Below, one piece after another: positions 6,992-14,955 of a stretch of 32,819 nucleotides of DNA; position 1 is the stretch's first letter, and the number at the start of each line of letters is the position of its first letter. The stretch lies in the NCBI GenBank assembly GCA_013298565.1, contig JAAFIC010000033.1, positions 1 to 32,819 of the forward strand, in the 5' to 3' direction. Origin of the DNA: Alphaproteobacteria bacterium. GTDB taxonomy: Bacteria; Pseudomonadota; Alphaproteobacteria; Elsterales; Elsteraceae. Below the pieces are notes generated by a model. It was not told the origin of the DNA. It did no database searches and was given only the letters and a program-made list of their open reading frames with translations. Both the position numbers and the translations under genes were made by a program.

Positions 6992-7433
6992 CGGCTTCCA
7001 CCTTCACGACAAACTTGGTTCCGCGAATGCCGATATTGGCGCTGGGGGTGGTAATTTTGGTGCGGTCGGGGGCAAGGCGCGCGATTTGGCCCGTCAGCAC
7101 GGCAAAAGTGCCGCGATGCAGTTTGGCGGCGAACCCGAGCTTATCGGCGGCGGGATCGAAGATGAAATTATCCAACGTCAGCCGCGCGTTCGGCCCGAGC
7201 GAAAGCGTCGTGTCGTCGCGCAAGGTCAGGCCCAGGCTACCATCCGCCGCCGTGGCAAAATGATCGCCCGACAAGATGTTCATTCCCGGCACGACAGGTT
7301 CGGGTTGGCCCGCCCGCGTGAGCAGGGCCGATCCGCTGAGAGTTTTCACTTGGCCGGCAACCGCAGGCGGCTCTTGAGCGTGCGCCATCGGCATACACCC
7401 CAACACGCACCCTAAGATAAATCCCACACGCAC
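6984..7433 (-). CDS. Secreted FecR-domain protein
   Basis: A 149-residue protein with a cleavable signal peptide (cleavage around AHAQ) and one FecR domain covering nearly the whole mature chain. Visible elements are VKTLSGSALLTRAG, a PGMNILSGDHFATAADGSLGLTL block, DDTTLSLGPNARLTLD, GTFAVLTGQ and a C-terminal TPSANIGIRGTKFVV. Unlike classical FecR it has no membrane-spanning anti-sigma part, and no sigma factor or TonB receptor gene is nearby. A scaffold or sensing role in the periplasm is therefore more likely than iron signalling (inference). GTG is taken as start because AGGAGG lies 8 nt upstream; the intervening ATG is out of frame. It forms an operon with the OmpA-type lipoprotein gene. 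Confidence 0.82.
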   Translation of the reverse strand: MRVGFILGCVLGCMPMAHAQEPPAVAGQVKTLSGSALLTRAGQPEPVVPGMNILSGDHFATAADGSLGLTLRDDTTLSLGPNARLTLDNFIFDPAADKLGFAAKLHRGTFAVLTGQIARLAPDRTKITTPSANIGIRGTKFVVKVEADE

Positions 7434-7621
7434 GTTTCCATCCTCCTACATCGTAAGATTTTATCGTAACAGATCTGCCGAGGGGCGAAAATCCTCTTCC
7501 GACACGCAGACGATGCCCTTGATGATCCTGGGATTAACGACAGCACCCTTTCAGCACGAGAATCTTTCAAGAATGGTGCCGCCATGCCGACGCTTGCTCT
7601 TGAGCGGCCTTAAGATTCGTG

Positions 7622-7657
7622 TTGCGAAGGTAACAGCGGATTATTACCTTTACGCAA
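7622..7657. repeat. Imperfect inverted repeat in the fecR-SCP2 divergent region
   Basis: AAGGTAA (7627-7633) and TTACCTT (7644-7650) form perfect 7-bp arms. They are extended by TTGCG on the left and CGCAA on the right, with two unpaired bases. The repeat sits about 30 nt before the SCP2-protein start, so it could be an operator or a 5' UTR hairpin. The remainder of the 254-nt divergent gap (7434-7687) is AT-richer and presumably holds promoters for both genes; none could be fixed. Confidence 0.5.
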
Positions 7658-7687
7658 AAGTAAGCCTGGTTTTAAGAGGAACGGGAT

Positions 7688-7978
7688 ATGCTTTCAACGC
7701 GCTTGAGGGCGGCCCTGGCGAGGCTTTCTGGCCTGGGGGAAATCGTGCGCTTCGATTTGGGCGACGATGGCACGTACACGATTGATGCGCGCCCGCCGCA
7801 ACCGCTGTTGTTGACCGATAGCGACGAAGAGGCAGCCTGCACGATTCGCCTCTCGAAAGAAAACCTGGATAAGCTGATTGAAGGCCAGCTCGATCCGATG
7901 CTGGCCTACACGTTCGGCAAAATCAAAGTTTCAGGCTCGCTTGGCGTGGCCATGAAGTTGGTGAATGCGCTGGGATAA
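7688..7978 (+). CDS. SCP2 sterol-binding-fold protein
   Basis: A 96-residue single-domain protein of the SCP2 fold, a lipid-binding cavity found in sterol carriers and in bacterial quinone-biosynthesis accessory factors. It shows a central strand series (IVRFDLGDDGTYTIDA), an ACTIRLSKENLDKLIEGQLDP block, and the family's typical ending MLAYTFGKIKVSGSLGVAMK. Length is normal for a free-standing SCP2 domain but short for UbiT. A ribosome site (AAGAGGA) lies 7 nt before ATG. It converges on tldD with only 5 nt between the genes and no terminator. Lipid or quinone precursor binding is a family-based guess; no pathway partner is adjacent. Confidence 0.85.
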   Translation: MLSTRLRAALARLSGLGEIVRFDLGDDGTYTIDARPPQPLLLTDSDEEAACTIRLSKENLDKLIEGQLDPMLAYTFGKIKVSGSLGVAMKLVNALG

Positions 7979-7983
7979 CCGCG

Positions 7984-9435
7984 CTAAGCCGTTCCCCCCA
8001 CGGTCATCCCATCAATCCGTAAGGTTGGCTGCCCAACGCCCACCGGAACCGACTGGCCATCCTTACCGCACGTGCCAACACCATCGTCGAGGCGAGTGTC
8101 GTTACCGATCATGCTAACGCGGGTGAGGGCATCCGGCCCATTGCCAATCAGCGTTGCGCCCTTCACGGCGGGGCCGAGTTTTCCGTCTTCGATTAGATAG
8201 GCTTCGGTCGCGGAGAACACGAATTTACCCGAGGTTATATCGACCTGCCCCCCGCCGAAATTGACGGCATAGAGGCCCTTTTTAACGGAGGCGATGATTT
8301 CCGCCGGGTTTTTGTCGCCATTGGTCATGAAGGTATTGGTCATGCGCGGCATCGGCGCGTGGGCATAGGATTGCCGCCGCCCGTTGCCGGTAGGGGCCAT
8401 GCCCATTAGGCGCGCATTGAGCCGGTCTTGCAGAAAGCCTGTCAGAATCCCGTCTTCGATCAACACAGTGCGCCCGGTTGGCGTGCCTTCATCGTCGAGG
8501 GTTAGCGAGCCGCGCCGATCCGGCAGAGTGCCGTCATCAACCACCGTCACGCCAGGGGCGGCGACGCGCTGGCCGAGCAATCCCGAGAAAGCGGAGGTTT
8601 GCTTACGGTTGAAATCGCCTTCCAACCCATGCCCTACCGCTTCGTGCAGCAGCACACCGGGCCAACCCGCACCGAGCACGACGGTCATTTCGCCCGCAGG
8701 CGCAGGGACCGAGCCGAGGTTCACCAGCGCTTGTCGCAGCGCTTCATCCACCATTGCCTGCCAGCGCTGGGGGTTCAGGTAAAGATCATAGGCCGTGCGC
8801 CCGCCCGCGCCTGCCGAACCGGATTCCATTTTATCGCCCTCGCCCACCATCACAGCGACATTCAGCCGCACGAGCGGGCGAATATCAGCGAAGCGCGCGC
8901 CATTGCCGCGCAAGATTTGCACTGCCGACCATTCGCCGTAAAGCGACGCCATAACCTGCCGCACACGCGGATCACGGGCGCGGGCGTAGGCATCAATCGC
9001 TTCCAGCAGTTTGATCTTGGCATCGAAGCCAACCGTAAGCAGCGGATTGAGATCGGAATAGAGCGCGATACCTCCAGGGGCTGGCTGCGGGCTGAGGGCC
9101 ACGCTGCCATCATAGCCCTTCCGCACCGCGCTCACGGTTTCCCCAGCGCGGCGGAGGGCGGATAAATCGAGCACAGAAGCGTGGGCATAAGCAGTGGTAT
9201 CGCCCAAAACTGCCCGCAATCCAAAGCCTTGCGTGGTGTCGTAGCTCGCGCTCTTCAGGCGGCCATCGTCGAAGGAGAAACCCTCCGACTGAGTGTATTC
9301 CAGATATAGTTCGCCATCGTCCACCGCGCGCAGCGTATCGGCCACCAGGGTCTCCGCCGTGCGCTGATTAAGCCCCGAGGCGGAAAAAAACAGCGCGTCG
9401 CTTTGGGCGAGAGCGGTGACAGCGGAAACAGACAT
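7984..9435 (-). CDS. tldD: TldD metalloprotease subunit
   Basis: A 483-residue TldD protein. With its partner TldE/PmbA it forms a heterodimeric zinc protease that degrades unfolded peptides and matures certain modified peptides. The active-site HExxxH motif is plain as HEAVGH (His264-His269), inside GVLLHEAVGHGLEGDFN. Other family blocks are GFGLRAVLGD near residue 71, SYAHAPMPRMTNTFM and the C-terminal GGGQVDITSGKFVFSATEAYLIEDG. The start at 9435 is preferred over an in-frame ATG 11 codons upstream because GGAGT lies 6 nt before it. The partner tldE is not in this window. It is transcribed away from the cytochrome oxidase cluster, and the two share the 327-nt region 9436-9762. Confidence 0.95.
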   Translation of the reverse strand: MSVSAVTALAQSDALFFSASGLNQRTAETLVADTLRAVDDGELYLEYTQSEGFSFDDGRLKSASYDTTQGFGLRAVLGDTTAYAHASVLDLSALRRAGETVSAVRKGYDGSVALSPQPAPGGIALYSDLNPLLTVGFDAKIKLLEAIDAYARARDPRVRQVMASLYGEWSAVQILRGNGARFADIRPLVRLNVAVMVGEGDKMESGSAGAGGRTAYDLYLNPQRWQAMVDEALRQALVNLGSVPAPAGEMTVVLGAGWPGVLLHEAVGHGLEGDFNRKQTSAFSGLLGQRVAAPGVTVVDDGTLPDRRGSLTLDDEGTPTGRTVLIEDGILTGFLQDRLNARLMGMAPTGNGRRQSYAHAPMPRMTNTFMTNGDKNPAEIIASVKKGLYAVNFGGGQVDITSGKFVFSATEAYLIEDGKLGPAVKGATLIGNGPDALTRVSMIGNDTRLDDGVGTCGKDGQSVPVGVGQPTLRIDGMTVGGTA

Positions 9436-9578
9436 GGCGGACTCCTGAAAACAACGGCGGGGCAGCAATTCCCCCCTAAAGCAATGGGGTGTTCGGGCCG
9501 TAAGATCAATCGGGCTAATGTGTTATGTGCGATGCCGAAACGTGATATTGCGTTGCGAAGCAGTCGGCAAACTCTGCA

Positions 9579-9633
9579 TTGATCCAAATCAGTGCGGCTA
9601 GTCTTTGACAGATCGGGTTGCCCACGCCAAAAT
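9579..9633 (+). promoter_or_regulatory. Candidate coxB promoter with an FNR-type box just upstream
   Basis: TTGACA (9605-9610), a 17-nt spacer and CAAAAT (9628-9633) form a plausible housekeeping promoter with start near 9640. That leaves a ~120-nt leader before coxB. TTGAT-CCAA-ATCAG (9579-9592) matches the FNR/FnrL consensus TTGAT-N4-ATCAA in nine of ten positions, centred about 54 nt before the predicted start. Oxygen control of an aa3 oxidase is plausible, but the spacing is not a classical activating one. The rest of the tldD-coxB gap shows nothing else clear. Confidence 0.5.
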
Positions 9634-9762
9634 GCCGCCCATTATCCAGGCACCCAAAGGGTCGCCAGGGGTGGACACGCTTGGCGGTTGCCCTAACTCG
9701 CTTCTCAATACCGGCTTTGGCTGGGACGAGCGGCGGAAGAGGCTGAGAGGACCGGAGGAAGG

Positions 9763-10623
9763 ATGACCATGTTGCGTAATTGGGGTTGGTTTGCGGCCAT
9801 ACTGGCAATACTCCCGCTAATGCTGGGGGCACCCGGCAGCTTTGCCGTCGAACCCTCACTCCCCGCCAACTGGGCGATGGGAATGATCGACGCGGCGTCG
9901 CCCGTAAAAGACCGCATTCACGACTTTCACGATCTGTTGCTGTGGATCACTGCCGCGATTGTCGTATTCGTGATGGCATTGCTGCTGATCGTGATTGTCC
10001 GTTTTAATGCCAAGGCCAATCCGACGCCGAGTAAGACCACGCACCACACGGGGCTGGAAATTGCTTGGACGCTGATCCCAGTGTTGATTCTAGTCGCCAT
10101 CGCGGCCCCGTCCTTCCGCCTGTTGTACTTCCTAGACCGTGCGCCGAATGCCGAAATGACGATTAAAGTCGTGGGTCATCAGTGGTACTGGTCCTATGAA
10201 TACCCGGACAATGGCAATTTTACGTTCGATAGCTACATGTTGGACGAAAAGACGGCTGTCGAACAGAAAATGCCGCGCCTGCTTGGTGTTGATAACCGCC
10301 TCGTCGTTCCAGTCGATACGCAAGTGCGCGTGCTCGTAACATCGGCGGACGTGATGCACTCTTGGCTGGTGCCGCCGTTCGGCGTGCAGGTTTATGCTTT
10401 CCCTGGCCGCACTAACGAAACGTGGTTGCAGGCTAAGAAGGAAGGTTTGTTCTTCGGCCAGTGCAATCAGATTTGCGGCATCAACCACGGTTTCATGCCG
10501 ATTGCGGTTGAGGTCGTGTCGAAAGAAAAATTCGCGGCCTGGGCTAAAGAAGCGCAGACCAAATTCGCGGCTAACCGGTCCGGCGTTGACGGCACTGCCG
10601 TCGCCCAGACCGTCGCCCAGTAA
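9763..10623 (+). CDS. coxB: aa3-type cytochrome c oxidase subunit II
   Basis: A 286-residue subunit II that takes electrons from cytochrome c at its CuA centre and passes them to heme a in subunit I. It has a signal peptide (cleavage near residue 28), two membrane helices (about 57-80 and 97-120) and a periplasmic cupredoxin domain. The aromatic patch GHQWYWSYEY starts at 138. CuA ligands are visible: His199, Cys234, Cys238, His242 and Met245 in CNQICGINHGFM. Residue 236 is Gln, where the textbook motif has Glu, the residue bridging CuA and the Mg site. ATG at 9763 or 9769 both fit the GGAGGAAGG ribosome site. It is the first gene of the oxidase cluster, 27 nt before coxA. Confidence 0.97.
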   Translation: MTMLRNWGWFAAILAILPLMLGAPGSFAVEPSLPANWAMGMIDAASPVKDRIHDFHDLLLWITAAIVVFVMALLLIVIVRFNAKANPTPSKTTHHTGLEIAWTLIPVLILVAIAAPSFRLLYFLDRAPNAEMTIKVVGHQWYWSYEYPDNGNFTFDSYMLDEKTAVEQKMPRLLGVDNRLVVPVDTQVRVLVTSADVMHSWLVPPFGVQVYAFPGRTNETWLQAKKEGLFFGQCNQICGINHGFMPIAVEVVSKEKFAAWAKEAQTKFAANRSGVDGTAVAQTVAQ

Positions 10624-10650
10624 GCGATCTCAGGATCAGGAGATAGACCC

Positions 10651-12273
10651 ATGGCGCACCCAACGGCAGCTCATGGTCACGATGCCCACCATCACGCCGA
10701 CCCAACTGGGTGGCGTCGTTGGTTGCTCTCGACCAATCACAAAGACATTGGCACCCTCTACATCCTCTTCGCGATTTGCGCGGGGCTGGTTGGCGCGGCT
10801 TTCTCCGTTTATATGCGGATGGAACTCCAGAACCCAGGGCTACAGTATATGGCGAATGGCCATGTGTGGAACGTGTTCACCACGGCCCACGGCGTTATCA
10901 TGGTGTTCTTCGTCGTTATGCCCGCGTTGATTGGCGGTTTTGGCAACTGGTTCGTGCCGATTATGATTGGCGCGCCGGATATGGCTTTCCCGCGCCTCAA
11001 TAATATCAGCTTCTGGCTCATGGTTCCGGCCTTGGCCCTGCTGCTAGGGTCCGCCTTCGTCGGTGGGGAGAATGCCGGGGCAGGGGTAGGCTGGACGATT
11101 TATCCGCCACTATCCTCCAAGCTCGGCACCCCGAATGCGTCGATGGATATGGCGATTTTCTCCCTCCATCTGGCTGGGGCGTCGTCGATCCTCGGCGCGA
11201 TTAACTTCATTACGACCATTTTCAACATGCGGACGCCGGGCATGACCCTGCACAAAATGCCGCTGTTCGTGTGGGCGATGCTGGTCACGGCGTTCCTGTT
11301 GTTGCTGGCTGTGCCGGTACTCGGCGGCGCGATCACGATGCTGCTGACCGATCGTAATTTCGGCACGAGCTTCTTCGATCCGGCAGGCGGCGGCGACCCG
11401 ATGCTGTTCCTGCATCTGTTCTGGTTCTTCGGCCATCCCGAAGTGTACATTATGATTTTGCCGGCTTTCGGCATCGTCAGCCACATCATCGCCACCTTCT
11501 CGCGTAAGCCGATTTTCGGTTATCTCGGCATGGCCTATGCGATGGTCGCCATTGGTGTGGTCGGCTTCGTCGTGTGGGCGCATCACATGTACACCGTCGG
11601 CTTGGACGTGAACACGCGCGCCTACTTTACAGCGGCAACGCTGGTGATTGCCGTACCGACGGGCGTTAAAATCTTCTCATGGATCGCCACCATGTGGGGC
11701 GGCTCCATTACCTTCCGCACGCCGATGCTGTTCGCCATCGGCTTCATCTTCCTGTTTACCGTTGGCGGTGTAACCGGCGTAGTGCTGGCGAATGCCGGGG
11801 TGGACGTAGCGTTGCACAACACCTACTACGTGATCGCCCACTTCCATTACGTGCTGTCACTGGGTGCCGTGTTCGCCATGTACGCTGGGTTTTACTATTG
11901 GATCGGCAAAATGTCGGGCCGTCAGTACTCGGAAACTTTGGGTAAGTGGCACTTCTGGATGACGTTTATCGGTGTGAACTTGACGTTCTTCCCCATGCAC
12001 TTCTTAGGCCTGTCGGGCATGCCGCGCCGTATTCCTGATTATCCCGATGCCTTTGCGGGCTGGAACCAGGTGGCATCCTACGGGGCTTACCTGTCGTTTG
12101 CAGGCGCGCTGTTGTTCGTCTATATCGTCATTCGCACGCTTACCTCGGGCCAGAAGGTTGGCGCGAACTATTGGGATGCGGAAGACTCGACGCTGGAATG
12201 GACCGTATCGTCCCCGCCGCCGTTCCATACCTTCGATGAACTGCCGGTTCTGAAGCAGACCAACACCCATTGA
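10651..12273 (+). CDS. coxA: aa3-type cytochrome c oxidase subunit I
   Basis: A 540-residue catalytic subunit with twelve predicted membrane helices, carrying heme a, heme a3 and CuB; it reduces oxygen and pumps protons. Key segments are [20 protein letters not shown] with the following NNISFW (D-channel region), [12 protein letters not shown] (CuB His and the cross-linked His-Tyr), [11 protein letters not shown] (CuB His pair), the TGVKIFSW K-channel lysine and [13 protein letters not shown] (heme a3/a ligands). The N-terminal tail is His-rich. AGGAG precedes ATG by about 7 nt. The length and motifs fit an A-type enzyme, the branch from which the mitochondrial oxidase derives. Confidence 0.98.
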   Translation: MAHPTAAHGHDAHHHADPTGWRRWLLSTNHKDIGTLYILFAICAGLVGAAFSVYMRMELQNPGLQYMANGHVWNVFTTAHGVIMVFFVVMPALIGGFGNWFVPIMIGAPDMAFPRLNNISFWLMVPALALLLGSAFVGGENAGAGVGWTIYPPLSSKLGTPNASMDMAIFSLHLAGASSILGAINFITTIFNMRTPGMTLHKMPLFVWAMLVTAFLLLLAVPVLGGAITMLLTDRNFGTSFFDPAGGGDPMLFLHLFWFFGHPEVYIMILPAFGIVSHIIATFSRKPIFGYLGMAYAMVAIGVVGFVVWAHHMYTVGLDVNTRAYFTAATLVIAVPTGVKIFSWIATMWGGSITFRTPMLFAIGFIFLFTVGGVTGVVLANAGVDVALHNTYYVIAHFHYVLSLGAVFAMYAGFYYWIGKMSGRQYSETLGKWHFWMTFIGVNLTFFPMHFLGLSGMPRRIPDYPDAFAGWNQVASYGAYLSFAGALLFVYIVIRTLTSGQKVGANYWDAEDSTLEWTVSSPPPFHTFDELPVLKQTNTH

Positions 12274-12282
12274 GCCTAAACC

Positions 12283-12308
12283 GGGGGCGCCCGCGTTAAA
12301 GCGCTCCC
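12283..12308 (+). other. Intercistronic hairpin between coxA and ctaB
   Basis: GGGGGCGC (12283-12290) pairs with GCGCTCCC (12301-12308) over 8 bp with one G-U, around a 10-nt loop. Only GTTTCCCT follows, a poor U-tract, so it may act as a weak attenuator or mRNA 3'-end stabiliser and not as a full terminator. It could lower ctaB and assembly-factor expression relative to the structural subunits (inference). Confidence 0.5.
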
Positions 12309-12348
12309 GTTTCCCTCTATCAAGCCGCCGCTCGGGGAGAGAACCAGC

Positions 12349-13296
12349 GTGAGTGATATGACCGTGAGTGTGGAAACCAGGGGTGCCGCCGGGCAAGGAG
12401 CCACGGCGCGCGATTTTTTTGCCCTGTTGAAACCGCGCGTTATGTCGCTCGTTGTCTTCACGGGCGGCATTGGCTTATTCCTTGCGCCGGGCGAGTTGCA
12501 TCCGGTCCTCGCCTTTGCCGCGATCCTGTGCATTGCCGTGGGGGCAGGCGCGAGCGGGGCGATCAATATGTGGTACGACCGCGATATTGACGCGATTATG
12601 ACCCGCACGCTGAACCGCCCAATCCCCAGTGGCCGCGTCGATCCGTCCGATGCGCTGGCGTTTGGGGTGGTGCTGGCGGTGGCCTCGGTGATCGTAATGG
12701 GGCTGGCGGTTGGCTATGCGGCGGCGTTGATACTGGCTGTCTCCATCGCCTTTTATGTCTTCGTTTATACAATGTGGCTGAAGCGCCGCACGCCGCAGAA
12801 TATCGTGATTGGCGGGGCGGCGGGCGCGTTTCCGCCGATGATCGGCTGGGCGGCGGTAACGGGCGATATTTCGCTGGCAAGCGTGCTGCTGTTCGGCATC
12901 ATCTTTATGTGGACGCCGCCGCACTTCTGGGCGCTGGCCTTGTACCGCTGCCAAGATTATGCGCGCGCGGGCGTGCCGATGCTCCCCGTTACGGCGGGCG
13001 AACGCGAAACCAAGAAGCAGATTCTGCTCTACGCTCTGCTATTATGGCCGTTAACTCTGGCCCCTGTTGTGATTGGAACCTTGGGCGCGGTCTATGCCGG
13101 GGCGGCGCTGGTTCTGGGGGCGCTGTTTGTCGCGCAGACGGTTGCGGTGGCGCGGGCCGATTTAACGGCGACTCACTATAAAGCAGCTAAGCGCCTGTTT
13201 GGTTATTCGATTCTCTACCTTTTCGCGCTGTTTGCGGTTATGCCGTTAGATCGTTGGCTCGGTCTGCCGGTCCCCGCTTGGATGGTGTTCTCATGA
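12349..13296 (+). CDS. ctaB: Protoheme IX farnesyltransferase (heme O synthase)
   Basis: A 315-residue membrane prenyltransferase of the UbiA superfamily that adds a farnesyl group to protoheme, making heme O, the precursor of heme A for the oxidase. The first aspartate-rich site is NMWYDRDIDAIMTRTLNRPIPSG; further family blocks are RTPQNIVIGGAAGAFPPMIGW, WTPPHFWALALYR and GVPMLPVTAGE. Seven to nine membrane helices are apparent. It starts at GTG, with GGGGAGA about 8 nt upstream; an ATG three codons on is the alternative. Its stop overlaps the start of the small downstream gene (ATGA), implying coupled translation. Confidence 0.96.
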   Translation: MSDMTVSVETRGAAGQGATARDFFALLKPRVMSLVVFTGGIGLFLAPGELHPVLAFAAILCIAVGAGASGAINMWYDRDIDAIMTRTLNRPIPSGRVDPSDALAFGVVLAVASVIVMGLAVGYAAALILAVSIAFYVFVYTMWLKRRTPQNIVIGGAAGAFPPMIGWAAVTGDISLASVLLFGIIFMWTPPHFWALALYRCQDYARAGVPMLPVTAGERETKKQILLYALLLWPLTLAPVVIGTLGAVYAGAALVLGALFVAQTVAVARADLTATHYKAAKRLFGYSILYLFALFAVMPLDRWLGLPVPAWMVFS

Positions 13297-13433
13297 CCCT
13301 GCCGACGCAACCTGAAACGCCCACGAGCCGCGCCAAGCGCGTGCGGGGCAAGAATATGGCGATGCTGTGGGCGCTGATCGGCCTCGTCGTGCTGTTCTTC
13401 GCAATCACGATGGTGCAGGTGGGGCGATTATGA
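13293..13433 (+). CDS. CoxF-like small membrane protein (46 aa)
   Basis: A very short gene easily missed by length cut-offs. It encodes 46 residues: a basic N-terminal tail (SRAKRVRGKN) followed by one membrane helix (AMLWALIGLVVLFFAITMV) and a short end. It is joined by ATGA overlaps to ctaB upstream and ctaG downstream, so all three are translationally coupled. Small single-helix proteins at this position between ctaB and ctaG are typical of alphaproteobacterial oxidase clusters and are annotated as CoxF or cytochrome oxidase assembly proteins. Its exact function is unsettled; a role in oxidase assembly or stability is inferred from position. Confidence 0.82.
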   Translation: MTLPTQPETPTSRAKRVRGKNMAMLWALIGLVVLFFAITMVQVGRL

Positions 13434-14017
13434 GCGCACCTCTTCCAAACCCTGAAAAACGCAACACGCGCACCTTGCTGTCGCTGGCGATGCTGGCGAC
13501 AGGTATGCTCTGCCTCGCGTATGCCGCTGTGCCGCTCTATCAGCTTTTCTGCCAAGTAACAGGCTTCGGTGGCGCGACAACGCGGGCGGAGATGGCTTCG
13601 ACGCATACGGTCGAGCGGATGATTACGGTGCGTTTCGATGCCAATACCGATGTTTCGTTGCCCTGGCGGTTCGAGCCGGTTCAGCGCAGCGTGAACGTGA
13701 AATTAGGCGAGAACAGCCTGATTTTCTACCGCGCCAAGAATTTGTCCGACGTGCCGGTTACGGGTATTGCCAGTTTCAACGTAACCCCGTTAAAGACGGG
13801 CGGCGTGTTTAGCAAAGTCGCGTGCTTCTGCTTTGACGAGCAGACGCTGCAACCCGGCGAAGAAGTTGAAATGCCGGTAAGCTTCTATATCGACCCCGCA
13901 ATGGCCGATGATCGGACGCTTGCTGACGTTAAAACCATCACTCTGTCTTACACCTTCTACCGTGCGAAAGCGCAGTCGGCGGCAGTGGCGGGGCCTCAAA
14001 CGGCGTCGGGCGGTTAA
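13430..14017 (+). CDS. ctaG: Cytochrome c oxidase assembly protein CtaG/Cox11 (copper delivery to CuB)
   Basis: A 195-residue Cox11-type copper chaperone: one N-terminal membrane helix (about residues 14-33), the VPLYQLFCQVTGFGG block right after it, and a periplasmic immunoglobulin-like domain. The copper-binding CFC motif is present (KVACFCFDEQTL), as are NVKLGENSLIFYRAKN and MPVSFYIDP. It inserts copper into the CuB site of subunit I. Its ATG overlaps the stop of the 46-residue gene, which fixes the start. In-frame codons further upstream belong to overlapping reading of that gene. The C-terminus ends in a short Ala/Gly-rich tail. Confidence 0.96.
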   Translation: MSAPLPNPEKRNTRTLLSLAMLATGMLCLAYAAVPLYQLFCQVTGFGGATTRAEMASTHTVERMITVRFDANTDVSLPWRFEPVQRSVNVKLGENSLIFYRAKNLSDVPVTGIASFNVTPLKTGGVFSKVACFCFDEQTLQPGEEVEMPVSFYIDPAMADDRTLADVKTITLSYTFYRAKAQSAAVAGPQTASGG

Positions 14018-14072
14018 ACTCGGCGTTTTTATATGATATGTTCCTCTCGGAATGACGTTAAGGAATAAGGTT

Positions 14073-14873
14073 ATGGCCCAACAAAAGCATCCGTTTCATC
14101 TGGTTGATCCTAGCCCTTGGCCACTGCTGTCGTCGTTGGCAGCGGGCGGGCTTGCGGGCGGCGCAGTCCTGTACATGCACGGCAGCGGGCCGATTCTGCT
14201 GATCATCGCCTTTCTGGCGGTGCTGGGCTGTATGGCGGGCTGGTGGATGGATGTCGTGCGCGAAGGGGTGCACGAGGGCCATCACACGAATATCGTGAAG
14301 ATCGGTCTGCGCTACGGCGTGATCTTTTTCATCATTTCGGAAGTGATGTTCTTTTTGGCCTTTTTCTGGGCCTTCTTCGATATGAGCCTGTTCCCGCGCT
14401 TAGGCCAGTGGCCGCCGGAAGGGATTAAGGTTTTCAACCCGTTCGAGTTGCCGCTGCTGAACACGCTGATCTTGCTGCTATCGGGTACGACGGTAACGTG
14501 GGCGCATCACGCACTGCTGCACAATGATCGTAAGGGGCTGGTGCAAGGCTTGGCCTGGAGTGTGGCGCTTGGGTTCATCTTTACGCTGCTGCAAATTTAT
14601 GAATATGCCCACGCGGCTTTCGGGTTCCGCGACGGGATTTACGCCTCTACATTTTATTTGGCGACGGGTTTCCACGGCTTTCATGTGTTAGTGGGTACGA
14701 TCTTTCTGGCGGTCTGCCTATTCCGTGCCAAGAATGGCCATTTTACACCGGAATCCCACGTTGGGTTCGAGGCGGCGGCTTGGTACTGGCATTTCGTCGA
14801 TGCCGTGTGGTTGTTCCTGTTCGTCTGCATCTATTGGTGGGGCAGTGCGGGCGGTGTTATCGCCGCGCATTGA
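14073..14873 (+). CDS. ctaE: aa3-type cytochrome c oxidase subunit III
   Basis: A 266-residue subunit III with seven membrane helices; it stabilises the core and supports sustained proton pumping. Conserved parts are KHPFHLVDPSPWPLLSS at the start, EGVHEGHHTNIV, a long SEVMFFLAFFWAFF helix, TTVTWAHHAL, ATGFHGFHVLVGTIFL and WYWHFVDAVWLFLF. The ATG at 14073 is chosen because AAGGA lies 8-9 nt upstream and the protein then begins at the usual subunit III N-terminus; an in-frame ATG seven codons earlier lacks support. It follows ctaG after 55 nt and is followed by a terminator hairpin before surf1. No DUF983 gene, often present here, is found. Confidence 0.97.
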   Translation: MAQQKHPFHLVDPSPWPLLSSLAAGGLAGGAVLYMHGSGPILLIIAFLAVLGCMAGWWMDVVREGVHEGHHTNIVKIGLRYGVIFFIISEVMFFLAFFWAFFDMSLFPRLGQWPPEGIKVFNPFELPLLNTLILLLSGTTVTWAHHALLHNDRKGLVQGLAWSVALGFIFTLLQIYEYAHAAFGFRDGIYASTFYLATGFHGFHVLVGTIFLAVCLFRAKNGHFTPESHVGFEAAAWYWHFVDAVWLFLFVCIYWWGSAGGVIAAH

Positions 14874-14901
14874 TCCGAACGGTTTCCGGGAATGCAGGGA
14901 G

Positions 14902-14930
14902 GGGGCGCAGTTTGCGCCCCTTCTCGTTTT
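14902..14930 (+). terminator. Intrinsic terminator after ctaE
   Basis: A perfect 8-bp GC stem, GGGGCGCA (14902-14909) with TGCGCCCC (14913-14920), has a 3-nt loop and is followed by TTCTCGTTTT. It lies between ctaE and surf1 and probably ends most oxidase messages, with partial read-through or a separate promoter serving surf1 onward. Confidence 0.78.
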
Positions 14931-14955
14931 CGGCAGAATGCGCTACCTGACTGCT

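Noticed and set aside
6366-7415. Long open frame on the plus strand opposite the OmpA and FecR genes
   Set aside because: It is antisense to two recognised genes, has Arg/Ala/Ser-rich low-complexity text and no family signature.
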